The notes beneath the pieces are model-generated. The model was not told where the DNA came from and ran no database searches. It saw only the letters and a program-made list of their open reading frames with translations. The position numbers and the translations under genes are program-made. A stretch of DNA of 35,296 nt, from positions 594 to 35,889 of IMG/VR virus record IMGVR_UViG_3300030107_001766; one strand, 5' to 3'. Shown one piece after another: positions 1-6,355 of the stretch. How positions within the stretch are numbered: the first letter of the stretch is position 1; each line of letters starts with the position of its first letter. This DNA comes from a virus.

Positions 1-1
1 T

Positions 2-100
2 ATTCGTTATGAATGTGGTAAAGTTAAAGCTGAACTTGTACCTGATAGCGAAGGTAATATGAAAATACTACGAATAATAGAAGATAAGTATGGGGAATAA
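2..100 (+). CDS. 3' end of a small membrane/coiled-coil protein whose start is at the right end of the window
   Basis: The frame is open from base 2 and stops with TAA at 98-100, encoding 32 residues. It has no start of its own. Joining the last two bases of the window (aa) to base 1 (t) gives an AAT codon and continues the open frame that starts at 35136. The result is one 86-residue protein with an N-terminal hydrophobic segment followed by a charged tail. Short proteins of this shape, beginning 'MASLSDKTEIGLPLKNL', are common near the lysis genes of marine podoviruses; this is recollection of the family. A lysis accessory or tail-associated role is possible, but the function is unknown. 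Its stop overlaps the next gene's start by 11 bases. Confidence 0.8.
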   Translation: MRYECGKVKAELVPDSEGNMKILRIIEDKYGE

Positions 101-305
101 AAAGATGTTTGGTTATGCAATATTATTAGCAGCTAATATGTATGGTTGTTCTTTATATGATGGTATGTCTATGAAACCTCATAAAACTACTGTGTCTACA
201 ACAACAAGTATGAGTGATATTGATAAAGGAGATAGTGATAAAGACCAAGAAAAACAATCAATGGGAATAACTGTTAAACAAGAATTTATTTGGAAAGATA
301 AATAA
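90..305 (+). CDS. Small exported protein, possible lipoprotein (Rz1/o-spanin-like candidate)
   Basis: It encodes 71 residues. The N-terminus is basic (MGNKK) and followed by a hydrophobic stretch ending in 'MYGCS', where Cys20 is a possible lipidation cysteine. The residues before it fit the lipobox only loosely. The rest is hydrophilic, rich in Thr, Ser, Asp and Lys. A short lipoprotein beside lysis genes suggests an outer-membrane spanin, but the proline-rich tail usual for Rz1 is absent. The start overlaps the previous gene and the stop shares bases with the next start (TAATG), so it belongs to a tightly coupled late cassette. Function is inferred from position only. Confidence 0.6.
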   Translation: MGNKKMFGYAILLAANMYGCSLYDGMSMKPHKTTVSTTTSMSDIDKGDSDKDQEKQSMGITVKQEFIWKDK

Positions 306-478
306 TGGAAAAAATTATTATATCTATAGTAGCTGCAGTTTTAATTGGATTAGGAACATGGAATCTCAATCAAACTTTTAACCTTTCTATTGAAGTAGCT
401 AAAATGAAAACTCAAATAGAAATGATTACTAAAGATTTAAAGAAAATAAAAAATAAGAAAAAGAAAAAGAATGATTAA
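305..478 (+). CDS. 57-aa membrane-anchored coiled-coil protein (holin or i-spanin candidate)
   Basis: It begins on the A of the preceding TAA (TAATG) and encodes 57 residues. Residues 4-19 form one hydrophobic segment (IIISIVAAVLIGLGTW). After it come heptad-like residues (IEVAKMKTQIEMITKDLKKI) and a very lysine-rich end (KKIKNKKKKKND). This architecture of one N-terminal membrane span, short coil and basic tail is seen in small phage lysis proteins (inner-membrane spanins, type III holins), although true i-spanins are longer. A separate multi-span holin lies at 1349. The coupled neighbours support a real gene; the role is inferred. Confidence 0.65.
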   Translation: MEKIIISIVAAVLIGLGTWNLNQTFNLSIEVAKMKTQIEMITKDLKKIKNKKKKKND

Positions 479-701
479 AATATGGTTAATGATTATGTTA
501 TTATCATCACCTAATTTACCAACAGTAAAATATAATGCTTATCTATACAAAACTGAAGATGAATGTGTAAATGCTCAAGCAGATTTTATGAATCATTATG
601 AAAAAAAATCTGATGATTATAAAAGAATTACTGTAGTAGATTCATATTGTATAGAGTTTGAATCTTTTCCTATACCTAGATTTAATCCTTCAGGAGCATA
701 G
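471..701 (+). CDS. Small exported protein with signal peptide
   Basis: It encodes 76 residues and overlaps the 57-aa gene by 8 bases. Residues 1-17 (MIKIWLMIMLLSSPNLP) look like a signal peptide. The mature part has two cysteines (Cys32 and Cys60, in 'DECVNA' and 'DSYCIEF') that could form one disulfide in the periplasm, and ends in a short Pro-rich stretch. Similar small secreted proteins of unknown function occur in marine phages. It lies among candidate lysis genes, so an envelope-related role is plausible, but no specific function can be given. Confidence 0.65.
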   Translation: MIKIWLMIMLLSSPNLPTVKYNAYLYKTEDECVNAQADFMNHYEKKSDDYKRITVVDSYCIEFESFPIPRFNPSGA

Positions 702-727
702 ACAAATCAAATTACTATTGTTATAAT
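699..727 (+). promoter_or_regulatory. Sigma-70-type promoter before the lysis cassette
   Basis: A TAGACA hexamer (699-704), a spacer of exactly 17 bases and a perfect TATAAT (722-727) give the best match to a sigma-70 promoter in the window. The -35 box starts inside the stop region of the preceding gene. The expected start near 734 falls on the first codon of the next gene (733), so that gene might be leaderless or mainly read from upstream transcripts. The clear target here is the endolysin/holin set starting at 942. The match is seen directly; activity is inferred. Confidence 0.6.
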
Positions 728-732
728 CTTAT

Positions 733-945
733 ATGGCTTGGCGTTATAAGATATATAATGGCGAAAGAATAACAGATGAAGGTACTTCTAGTACCAAACC
801 TAGTGTTCATATAAACCCTCACCCTAATTGGATTGTAAAAAAAAATGAAAATGGTGATGTCCTTTCCATAGAATATCAACCACCAATAATTAAAATAGTA
901 TATGAAGAAATAGTAACAACCACAATTAAGGAGGATTTAGTATGA
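733..945 (+). CDS. 70-aa hypothetical protein upstream of endolysin
   Basis: I do not recognise this protein. It encodes 70 residues, hydrophilic, with a Trp-rich start (MAWRYKIYN) and a beta-like C-terminal half (PPIIKIVYEEIVTTTIKEDLV). It has no ribosome binding site that I can see; the codon 1 region coincides with the predicted transcription start of the promoter at 699-727. Its last codons carry the strong AGGAGGA ribosome binding site of the endolysin gene, and the stop overlaps that gene's ATG by 4 bases, so translation is probably coupled. Confidence 0.6.
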   Translation: MAWRYKIYNGERITDEGTSSTKPSVHINPHPNWIVKKNENGDVLSIEYQPPIIKIVYEEIVTTTIKEDLV

Positions 946-1346
946 TAGATAAAGAAGCTATAGATATTATGGCAAAGACTTTGTATGGTGAAGCAAGAGG
1001 AGAAGGTGAAGAAGGTTTAATAGCAGTAGGTAATGTTATTAAAAATAGAGTTAAAAAGAAAACTTGGTATGGTAAAACAATAAAAGATGTTTGCCTTAAA
1101 GCATGGCAATTTAGTTGCTGGAATCATAATGACCCAAATTTTAAAACTATCTCATCACTCGACAAACGGAATAAAACATTTGCAAAGATTCTGGTACTTG
1201 CCGAGCAAATTTTAAATGATGAATTTGAAGATAATACTGAAGGTTCAACACATTATCATACTTCAAGTATAAAGCCAAAATGGGCTAAAGGTTTGACACC
1301 TGTTGTAACTCTTGGTAATCATCTTTTCTATAATAATGTGAGGTAA
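942..1346 (+). CDS. Endolysin, SleB-type cell-wall hydrolase
   Basis: The 134-residue protein matches the SleB/Hydrolase_2 cell-wall hydrolase family over its full length. It shows 'AKTLYGEARGEGEEG' near the N-terminus with the expected catalytic Glu17, then 'AVGNVIKNRV', 'AWQFSCWN' and the late 'GSTHYHT' and 'GNHLFY' motifs. Enzymes of this family cleave peptidoglycan as lytic transglycosylases or amidase-like lysins. No signal peptide is visible, so it needs the holin encoded directly downstream to reach the wall. A strong AGGAGGA ribosome binding site precedes the ATG, and the sigma-70 promoter at 699-727 would drive it late. Confidence 0.9.
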   Translation: MIDKEAIDIMAKTLYGEARGEGEEGLIAVGNVIKNRVKKKTWYGKTIKDVCLKAWQFSCWNHNDPNFKTISSLDKRNKTFAKILVLAEQILNDEFEDNTEGSTHYHTSSIKPKWAKGLTPVVTLGNHLFYNNVR

Positions 1347-1348
1347 GT

Positions 1349-1774
1349 ATGCTTGGTTTATTAGGTAGCTTAATAGGTGGTGGTAAGATTAGCAAGTCTA
1401 TCTTATCTACTGGTTTAAAAGTAGTAGATGAACTCTACGAATCAGATGAAGAAAAAAAGATAGCACAGCGAACACTAGCTGAGATAGATGCAAAGCTAAA
1501 AGAAAAACAGATAGAAGTAAATATAGCTGAAGCTAAACATAAAAGTTTATTTGTTGCTGGTTGGCGTCCATTTATAGGTTGGATATCTGCAAGTGCTTTA
1601 GCTTTTAATTTTATCGTAGCTCCTTGTATGGAATGGTATATAGCTTTTGCTAAACTAGATATTACATTACCTAATATTTCTTTAAATGAATTATATCCAA
1701 TTATTCTTGGTATGCTCGGTTTAGGATTTGCTCGCTCCTACGAAAAAACCAAGAAAGTAGATGACAGGCATTAA
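1349..1774 (+). CDS. Holin, 3TM-type family
   Basis: The protein has 141 residues. A Gly-rich N-terminus and a charged helical segment (about residues 28-65) lead into the characteristic 'AGWRPFIGWI' motif, a long hydrophobic region (about 67-100) and a final hydrophobic 'YPIILGMLGLGFARSYEKTKK'. That layout is typical of the phage holin family annotated as Holin_3TMs. It would open the inner membrane to let the SleB-like endolysin through. The gene begins 2 bases after the endolysin stop with an AGGTAAG-type ribosome site, and its end overlaps the next gene by 14 bases. Confidence 0.85.
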   Translation: MLGLLGSLIGGGKISKSILSTGLKVVDELYESDEEKKIAQRTLAEIDAKLKEKQIEVNIAEAKHKSLFVAGWRPFIGWISASALAFNFIVAPCMEWYIAFAKLDITLPNISLNELYPIILGMLGLGFARSYEKTKKVDDRH

Positions 1775-2546
1775 TAAAAAAGTTGCTCTAGTTATAGGTG
1801 ATAGTCATGATTCTCCTAAGATTAGTAAGGAAAGGTTTTATTGGATTGGTAGACACGCTGCTTTTCTTAAACCTGATATTCTTATTCATATTGGAGATTT
1901 ATCTTCTTTGGATTCTCTTTGCCATTTCATTCCTGACGATACTTATACAGCCAAAGTTACTAAACCTTTATATGAAGAAGATATGCTTAGCTTACAGGAG
2001 GCATTGTTTGAGTTGGACCAAGGGTTGGGCGACTACAAAGTTAAGAAGGTTTTATTAGAAGGTAATCACGAATATAGATTACACAAATACGCAGATAAAA
2101 ATCCACCAGTTTTTGGTATGCTTCAAAATAAATTCTATGAAGTTATGGAATCATTCAACTGGGAGCATATAGAAATGAGTAAGATGTATAATTTTCATGG
2201 CGTTAATTTTACTCATGTTCCAATAAATGCTATGGGTAAAGCGTATGGTGGTGTTAATGCAGAAAGAAAAATAGCTACTGAAACTCAATGTGATTTAGTC
2301 TTTGGACATTCACATAGGTTTCAAGATGTAAGAGTGCCAGTCTTAGGTTCGCCATTAGCTTACAGGAGAGTAGTTAATGTTGGTTCTTCTATGCCATATG
2401 GTCATATAGAAGAATATGCTAAACATAATTTATCAGGTTGGACTTGGCAAATTACTGAGATTCGTATATGGGATAATCATATTCAAGAAGTTAATTCTAT
2501 TTCTATGCAAACACTTGAACAACTTTATAAAAGGAGGAAGAAATGA
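1761..2546 (+). CDS. Calcineurin-like metallophosphoesterase
   Basis: The 261-residue protein carries the full metal-binding set of the calcineurin-like superfamily: D14-x-H16 ('GDSHD'), 'IGDLSS' with D46, 'GNHE' with N102/H103, and 'GHSH' with H183 and H185. Such enzymes use two metal ions to hydrolyse phosphate mono- or diesters; the substrate (nucleotides, nucleic acid or protein) cannot be read from sequence. It lies directly after the holin and overlaps it by 14 bases. In marine phages these genes are often accessory metabolic or nucleic-acid-processing genes. The catalytic residues appear intact. Confidence 0.88.
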   Translation: MTGINKKVALVIGDSHDSPKISKERFYWIGRHAAFLKPDILIHIGDLSSLDSLCHFIPDDTYTAKVTKPLYEEDMLSLQEALFELDQGLGDYKVKKVLLEGNHEYRLHKYADKNPPVFGMLQNKFYEVMESFNWEHIEMSKMYNFHGVNFTHVPINAMGKAYGGVNAERKIATETQCDLVFGHSHRFQDVRVPVLGSPLAYRRVVNVGSSMPYGHIEEYAKHNLSGWTWQITEIRIWDNHIQEVNSISMQTLEQLYKRRKK

Positions 2547-2659
2547 TTTTTAACTGGAAGTTTATAAATAACAAATTTAAAAGTAAATGGATATGGCTAG
2601 GTATGTGGTATTCAACTAATAAAGACCAACATAATTTTAAAGATGTATTACCCTATTAA
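2543..2659 (+). CDS. 38-aa small Trp-rich protein
   Basis: This short frame starts at 2543 with an excellent ribosome binding site (AAGGAGG at 2531-2537, 5 bases before ATG) and overlaps the phosphoesterase stop by 4 bases. It encodes 38 residues with five aromatic residues in 'WKFINN...KSKWIWLGMWY'. A weak amphipathic or membrane-associating segment is possible. The function is unknown. Its last 17 bases overlap the start of the oxygenase gene, which has no clear ribosome site of its own, so this frame may mainly couple translation into that gene. Confidence 0.6.
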   Translation: MIFNWKFINNKFKSKWIWLGMWYSTNKDQHNFKDVLPY

Positions 2660-3227
2660 ACCTAGAGGTAATCGTAAGGTTATCAATACTTATGTCTACC
2701 ATAAATCATTTAATGATAAACAAATTAATAGAATTAAAACTTTATTAAGTGAGGATTGGAATAAAGCTGAAGTAGAAACTGGTGATTCAGGTCGTTATAA
2801 ATCTGATATAAGAATTAATGAAGAACAAACATTAATACCTGATAAAGATGGATTTCCATATACACAAATTTCTAATGTAGTAGCTGAACTTAATAGAGAT
2901 TGGTGGAACTTTGATGTTACTGGTTTTAATTTTTTAACTGACCACCCATCAGTATTTAAATACAATGTTGGTGGTAAGTTTGATTGGCATTATGATTTTA
3001 CTCATAGTGAACCAACTAGAAAACTTGGTTTTACATTACAACTTTCTAATTCATCTGAATATGAAGGTGGTAATTTAGAATTTTTTGGACATGAATTTGA
3101 TGAAAAGAGTAGAGAGAAAGGAACTTTAATTTTATTTCCTAGTTACTCATGGCATAGAGTAACAGAAATAACTAAAGGAACTAGACTAGCTATGGTTGGT
3201 TGGGTTCATGGTCCAAGCTTTCAATAA
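2643..3227 (+). CDS. 2-oxoglutarate/Fe(II)-dependent oxygenase (prolyl-hydroxylase-like)
   Basis: The 194-residue protein has the double-stranded beta-helix iron-site pattern: H116-x-D118 in 'FDWHYDF', distal H171 in 'YSWHRVTE', and a probable 2-oxoglutarate-binding R181 in 'KGTRLAMVGW'. A typical 'LGFTLQLSNSSEYEGGNLEF' strand lies between them. Phage members hydroxylate unknown targets, possibly protein proline or lysine residues; substrate is not deducible here. It is the last gene of the late rightward block and converges tail-to-tail with the DUF3310 gene, overlapping it by 38 bases. All three iron ligands are present, so it is probably active. Confidence 0.85.
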   Translation: MYYPIKPRGNRKVINTYVYHKSFNDKQINRIKTLLSEDWNKAEVETGDSGRYKSDIRINEEQTLIPDKDGFPYTQISNVVAELNRDWWNFDVTGFNFLTDHPSVFKYNVGGKFDWHYDFTHSEPTRKLGFTLQLSNSSEYEGGNLEFFGHEFDEKSREKGTLILFPSYSWHRVTEITKGTRLAMVGWVHGPSFQ

Positions 3228-3492
3228 GCATATCTATTATATGCTTAGCTTTTTTTAAGTCTTCTTTTCTATTTCCCTTCTGTCGTAGGAGATATTGTAT
3301 TATATCTCCTTCGGCTTTAGGTATTTTATTAGCTATAAAGAACTCCATTGGCTGTATTTTCCACCCTAAGTAGTGGCTACCTCCTATTTGTTTATTAAAA
3401 TTACTCATTTTTTTATTCTTTTTTATTGTTTTAAATTCAAAATCATCTGTCATTATAGTATTTGTATCTACTATTACTGTTTTATTAGCCAT
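3190..3492 (-). CDS. DUF3310 family protein
   Basis: Residues from about 35 onward (GGSHYLGWKIQPMEFFIANK, then 'EGDIIQYLLRQK...EDLKKAKHIIDMLIE') match the DUF3310 family, a small phage domain often labelled nucleotide-kinase-like without firm function. Family members usually begin near 'MSNFNKQIGGSHY' (Met29 here). The start at 3492 is nevertheless preferred because a GGAGG site (3498-3502) sits 5 bases upstream, giving a 100-residue protein with an extra N-terminus. It is the last gene of the leftward block and overlaps the convergent oxygenase gene. A three-codon frame with its own ribosome site lies immediately upstream. Confidence 0.82.
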   Translation of the reverse strand: MANKTVIVDTNTIMTDDFEFKTIKKNKKMSNFNKQIGGSHYLGWKIQPMEFFIANKIPKAEGDIIQYLLRQKGNRKEDLKKAKHIIDMLIESLDHEPNQP

Positions 3493-3533
3493 TTAAACCT
3501 CCATATTTACCTCCTGAGAGGGTTTTTATTATT

Positions 3534-3625
3534 AAGTAGGGTAGCAGTAGGTACGGAGAAGATAACCTACTGTCGCTACCCTTTTACTTGCTCAAGGAAA
3601 CAAGTATATTCTACTTATTTCTTGA
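3534..3625 (+). terminator. Paired hairpins, candidate terminator of the late rightward transcript
   Basis: AAGTA-GGGTAGC-AGTAGGT (3534-3552) pairs with ACCTACT-GCTACCC-TACTT (3565-3589), apart from two 3-base bulges, giving up to 19 bp around a 12-base loop. On the plus strand the GC-rich part is followed by TTTT, which fits a rho-independent terminator for transcripts coming from the oxygenase gene. A second hairpin (3593-3625, CAAG..AAA..AAGTA / TACTT..TTT..CTTG) follows. TACTTG (3585-3590) can also pair with CAAGTA in the second hairpin, so the two can exchange partners. The structure also lies inside the leftward transcript between two early genes. Confidence 0.5.
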
Positions 3626-3636
3626 ATCTCGATTTG

Positions 3637-3837
3637 TCAAAACTTTAGATTATAACATTTAATACAATAATGAGTGCTATCATCTTGATAATACCCATAA
3701 TTTGAAGGTAAATAACTAATCATTAAGTCTTCGTGGTATTTAGTATTACATGAATTACAGGTATAAAAATTAATTTTTCCCTTTTTTCTTATACGCTTTT
3801 CAACATACTTACCCTCAAGTTTTATTACATTACTCAT
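3637..3837 (-). CDS. 66-aa zinc-ribbon-like protein
   Basis: It encodes 66 residues with two CxxC pairs, C27-x2-C30 and C58-x2-C61, the spacing of a small zinc ribbon. The first half is strongly basic (KYVEKRIRKKGK), consistent with nucleic-acid binding. A GGAGA ribosome site lies upstream. It follows the resolvase gene in the leftward operon, with about 40 bases between. It may be a DNA- or RNA-binding accessory or a transcription factor; the family is not recognised. Confidence 0.7.
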   Translation of the reverse strand: MSNVIKLEGKYVEKRIRKKGKINFYTCNSCNTKYHEDLMISYLPSNYGYYQDDSTHYCIKCYNLKF

Positions 3838-3878
3838 ATCTCTTTCTCCATATGTGAGATACTCTTTCCCATAGTAAT

Positions 3879-4280
3879 CTAATTCTTATCTGGTCCTTTG
3901 TCCTTGGCTCTCTTAAAGCCTTGCGATTTAATTTTTTTAGACAATGTTTTATTTTCGTTTTTAGTTTCATGTGCTTCTCCTTTAACTAAATGAATAAAGT
4001 ATTTCCAATCTAATACTACTGTTGGTAATTGTCTGTCTTCTACTAACAATAATATTTCTGCATTACCTTTCCATCTTTGAATAGTTTTAAATCCTTCACC
4101 ATTAGCTCTAGCTTTAGCTTCAACTGATGAACCACCAAGTATATCTACTACTAGGTCATGTGGGAATCCAACTATAGCTCCACTCATTGGTTGTCTTCTA
4201 GCTGAGATTCCCTCATGTTCGAACATATGGACTAGCTTTCGTTCTACACGATAGCCTTTTTGTTTTTGACTTCTGCCCAT
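3879..4280 (-). CDS. Hjc-like Holliday junction resolvase / PD-(D/E)XK endonuclease
   Basis: The 133-residue protein begins 'GRSQKQKGYRVERKL' and has the PD-(D/E)XK set in Hjc spacing: E13, D42 ('FPHDLVVD'), and E54-A-K56 ('SVEAKARA'). Archaeal-type Hjc and related phage enzymes cut four-way DNA junctions made by recombination or packaging. The C-terminal 40 residues are a lysine-rich tail. It starts 1 base after the SSB stop (TAATATG) without its own ribosome site, so translation is probably coupled. With the exonuclease, annealing protein and SSB upstream it completes a recombination module. Confidence 0.85.
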   Translation of the reverse strand: MGRSQKQKGYRVERKLVHMFEHEGISARRQPMSGAIVGFPHDLVVDILGGSSVEAKARANGEGFKTIQRWKGNAEILLLVEDRQLPTVVLDWKYFIHLVKGEAHETKNENKTLSKKIKSQGFKRAKDKGPDKN

Positions 4281-4281
4281 A

Positions 4282-4701
4282 TTAAAAAGGTATATCTTCT
4301 ACTTCTTCTTTAGTGCTGTTGTTAGATGGTGACACTGTTTGTGTTGCAGTATCACCACTAGCTCCACCACCAAGACCTATTCTTTTTACTGCTCCTCTAA
4401 ATCTAGGTACATTAATTTCTGTAATCCATTTAGTTCCTGTATCTGATTCAAAGCTACGAGTAGTAATCTCTCCTTTGATATAAAACATTTCGCCTTTTTT
4501 ACCTGTTCTTTCTAGCATCTGTGCTAGGATAGGGTCAAAGACAACTATCTTATGCCATTCAGTTTTCTCTTGCCACTCATCACCCTTCTTATATTTTTGG
4601 TTAGTAGCTAAAGATAATCTTGCATACTTATCACCTTTGCTGGTTTCTTTTATTTCAGCATCAGCTCCTAGTCTGCCTATTAGTGTTACTTCATTTATCA
4701 T
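4282..4701 (-). CDS. ssb: Single-stranded DNA-binding protein
   Basis: The 139-residue protein has the bacterial-type SSB OB-fold: 'MINEVTLIGRLGADAEIK', 'ARLSLATNQKYK', 'EKTEWHKIVVFD' and 'GEMFYIKGEITTRSF'. A Gly/Ser/Thr linker leads to the acidic tip 'EDIPF' that recruits partner proteins. It would coat single-stranded DNA during replication and recombination. A strong AGGAGGT ribosome site precedes the ATG, which overlaps the annealing-protein stop by 11 bases. Confidence 0.95.
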   Translation of the reverse strand: MINEVTLIGRLGADAEIKETSKGDKYARLSLATNQKYKKGDEWQEKTEWHKIVVFDPILAQMLERTGKKGEMFYIKGEITTRSFESDTGTKWITEINVPRFRGAVKRIGLGGGASGDTATQTVSPSNNSTKEEVEDIPF

Positions 4702-5179
4702 TCTTTACCTCCTTATGAGATTTAATATTAAACTCTTTATATAATTCATCAATATATTTAGAGCTATCAAATTTACCCATGAATACATCTGCTGATAATC
4801 CTAGATGACTAAATGCTTTAGTCATAGCATCTGTCATAGCTTTCTTAGGAGCTTCATCATCTAACTTACCATTAGTTTTATATAAATTTTGAACAGAAGG
4901 TATAGGTCCAAAGCAATTAGTTAATGCTTTACTGTCATCATCTAACCAATAGATAGTAACTTCAGCAAACACTAGCTTATCAGTATAAGTAAATTTGTTT
5001 TCATGTTTCCAACCTTTACCTATAGGTCCAAACTGTTCTGTCATTCTCATTATCTGCCATTGAGGGTCAATAGTAGTTAGGTTTCCCCAACCTTTATTCA
5101 TACCTTTAGTAGCTCTTGGGTCAGTCTTCTTTAGTTTATCCCATATTATTTTATTGGGATTTAATGCTGTAGTTGGCAT
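4691..5179 (-). CDS. Single-strand annealing protein (Rad52/Erf-like superfamily)
   Basis: The 162-residue protein contains the pattern of phage annealing recombinases: 'KTDPRATKGMNKGWGNLTTIDPQW' near the start, 'MTEQFGPIGKGWKHE' and 'DDEAPKKAMTDAMTKAFSHLGLSADVF'. The last motif (DEAxKKAxTDAxxKAxSxLG) is the most telling. Such proteins form rings that anneal complementary single strands exposed by an exonuclease. Its neighbours, a YqaJ-type exonuclease upstream and SSB downstream, are the expected partners. A GGAGG site precedes the ATG, which lies inside the end of the preceding gene. The exact subfamily (Rad52, Erf or Sak) needs profile comparison. Confidence 0.75.
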   Translation of the reverse strand: MPTTALNPNKIIWDKLKKTDPRATKGMNKGWGNLTTIDPQWQIMRMTEQFGPIGKGWKHENKFTYTDKLVFAEVTIYWLDDDSKALTNCFGPIPSVQNLYKTNGKLDDEAPKKAMTDAMTKAFSHLGLSADVFMGKFDSSKYIDELYKEFNIKSHKEVKNDK

Positions 5180-5360
5180 AATGTTTTCCTCCGTTTTTAA
5201 TTATATCTGTTTGTATATCATATCCATCTTTCTTCAAGTCGAATATGATAGCTGATAATCTAAAAGCTCCATATTTATTTAGTGCCTCTAGTGGTGTAAT
5301 ACCTTTGCCTTCTTGCAAATGTATTAAAACTTTTTGCTTTTGAGTTTTATATCTTGCCAT
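5151..5360 (-). CDS. Helix-turn-helix protein (HTH_39-like)
   Basis: The 69-residue protein reads 'QKQKVLIHLQEGKGITPLEALNKYGAFRLSAIIFDLKKDGYDIQT', the pattern of the small winged HTH_39 domain found in many phages: a helix, a turn at 'ITPLEALNKYG', a recognition helix 'RLSAIIFDLKKDGY', then a short wing. It is likely a DNA-binding accessory to the recombination genes or a local regulator. It is coupled on both sides: its start overlaps the upstream gene by 14 bases and its stop overlaps the annealing-protein gene by 29 bases. Confidence 0.8.
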   Translation of the reverse strand: MARYKTQKQKVLIHLQEGKGITPLEALNKYGAFRLSAIIFDLKKDGYDIQTDIIKNGGKHYANYSIKSQ

Positions 5361-5556
5361 TTATTTCCTCCTCTATTTTATTTGCTAATCTATTGTCTTC
5401 CATGTTGTCCATTATCTTATCAAACTTCTCTAGAGTATTATTAAAGTGTTGTATTACTAGAGTTCTTGCATCAAATAATTGTGAGTATGTTAATGTATTG
5501 TCTATTTCAATATCAGTTAAGACAAAATCATTTACTGTTAGTTTCTTGTGCTGCAT
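5347..5556 (-). CDS. 69-aa helical hypothetical protein
   Basis: Two adjacent ATGs exist (5559 and 5556). The second is chosen because the AGGAGA ribosome site then sits at normal distance. The 69-residue product starts 'MQHKKLTVNDF' and is mostly helical with a probable short coil ('QHFNNTLEKFDKIMDNMEDNRLANKIEEEING'). I do not recognise the family. It overlaps the end of the exonuclease gene by 29 bases and the following helix-turn-helix gene by 14, so it is part of the recombination operon. Confidence 0.65.
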   Translation of the reverse strand: MQHKKLTVNDFVLTDIEIDNTLTYSQLFDARTLVIQHFNNTLEKFDKIMDNMEDNRLANKIEEEINGKI

Positions 5557-6355
5557 CATCTTCTCCTACAGTTATGTTTAATCTTCCAGTTTTAGAACGC
5601 TTAACTGTAACACCATGTCCAGTAGCTTCTCTCCAATCTGGTTTCACTAGAGATTTAATTTCTTTTTTACTAGCTTCAAACTCTCTAGCTTTTTCTTGTG
5701 TTTGTTTTAATGTTTGTGAAAGATATGCCCATTGATTACTATTTGTCATATCTTTTACTATCATCTTATCTAACACAAGTTCTTTAGTTGATGGTGTTTC
5801 TATTGCTTCACCATCATATGGTGGTTTGTCTTGTACAACAAAGCTCCAAAACTGTTCTTCCTTTTCTACTAATTGATTCATAAACTTTTCGTTCTTTTCT
5901 ATACGATAAGCTCCCCATCTATTACCAAAGATAATAGATAACCAAGCATAGTTACAATCAAACACATACATATAATGATGTATCTGTGGTAGATATGTTT
6001 CTATTGCTTTTTCTTGTGTAACAAATCCGTTTAAATGTTTAGCTTCAAAGATACCAAATTCATTATCACCATAGATTAAACCATCTACATTTGCATACAT
6101 GAAATCTTTTTTCTCACTAACTTTTAATCCTGTATGTGCTACTTCCATGTTCATTTGTTTTTCAAACCATTTAAGATTAAATGATTCTGTCCATACTCCT
6201 AGCTGTACTGGAAATTCATTTGATAAATCTGGTAAATCTTTTTTACCTGTCTTTTCTAACCATAAGTCATACCAATCTCCTGATACTATCTTACGAGCAT
6301 CAGAACCACCGATACCTTTCATTCTTTCTTCTTTAGTATAAGCTACTTCACTCAT
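5528..6355 (-). CDS. YqaJ/lambda-type recombination exonuclease
   Basis: The 275-residue protein has the YqaJ viral recombinase motifs: 'GIGGSDARKI' at residues 14-23, E57 in 'LGVWTE', D91 in 'YANVDGLIY', and E104-A-K106 in 'FEAKH'. These form the nuclease metal site. Enzymes of this family resect double-stranded ends 5' to 3', leaving strands for the annealing protein encoded two genes later. The gene begins at the end of a 53-codon gene by ATGA overlap. Without a phage polymerase, this module is the most obvious replication or recombination machinery in the genome. Confidence 0.88.
   Translation of the reverse strand: MSEVAYTKEERMKGIGGSDARKIVSGDWYDLWLEKTGKKDLPDLSNEFPVQLGVWTESFNLKWFEKQMNMEVAHTGLKVSEKKDFMYANVDGLIYGDNEFGIFEAKHLNGFVTQEKAIETYLPQIHHYMYVFDCNYAWLSIIFGNRWGAYRIEKNEKFMNQLVEKEEQFWSFVVQDKPPYDGEAIETPSTKELVLDKMIVKDMTNSNQWAYLSQTLKQTQEKAREFEASKKEIKSLVKPDWREATGHGVTVKRSKTGRLNITVGEDDAAQETNSK

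Noticed and set aside
1798-2058. 86-aa plus-strand frame rich in Leu/Ile/Phe resembling a membrane protein
   Set aside because: It is an out-of-frame reading of the metallophosphoesterase gene, whose catalytic motifs are intact.
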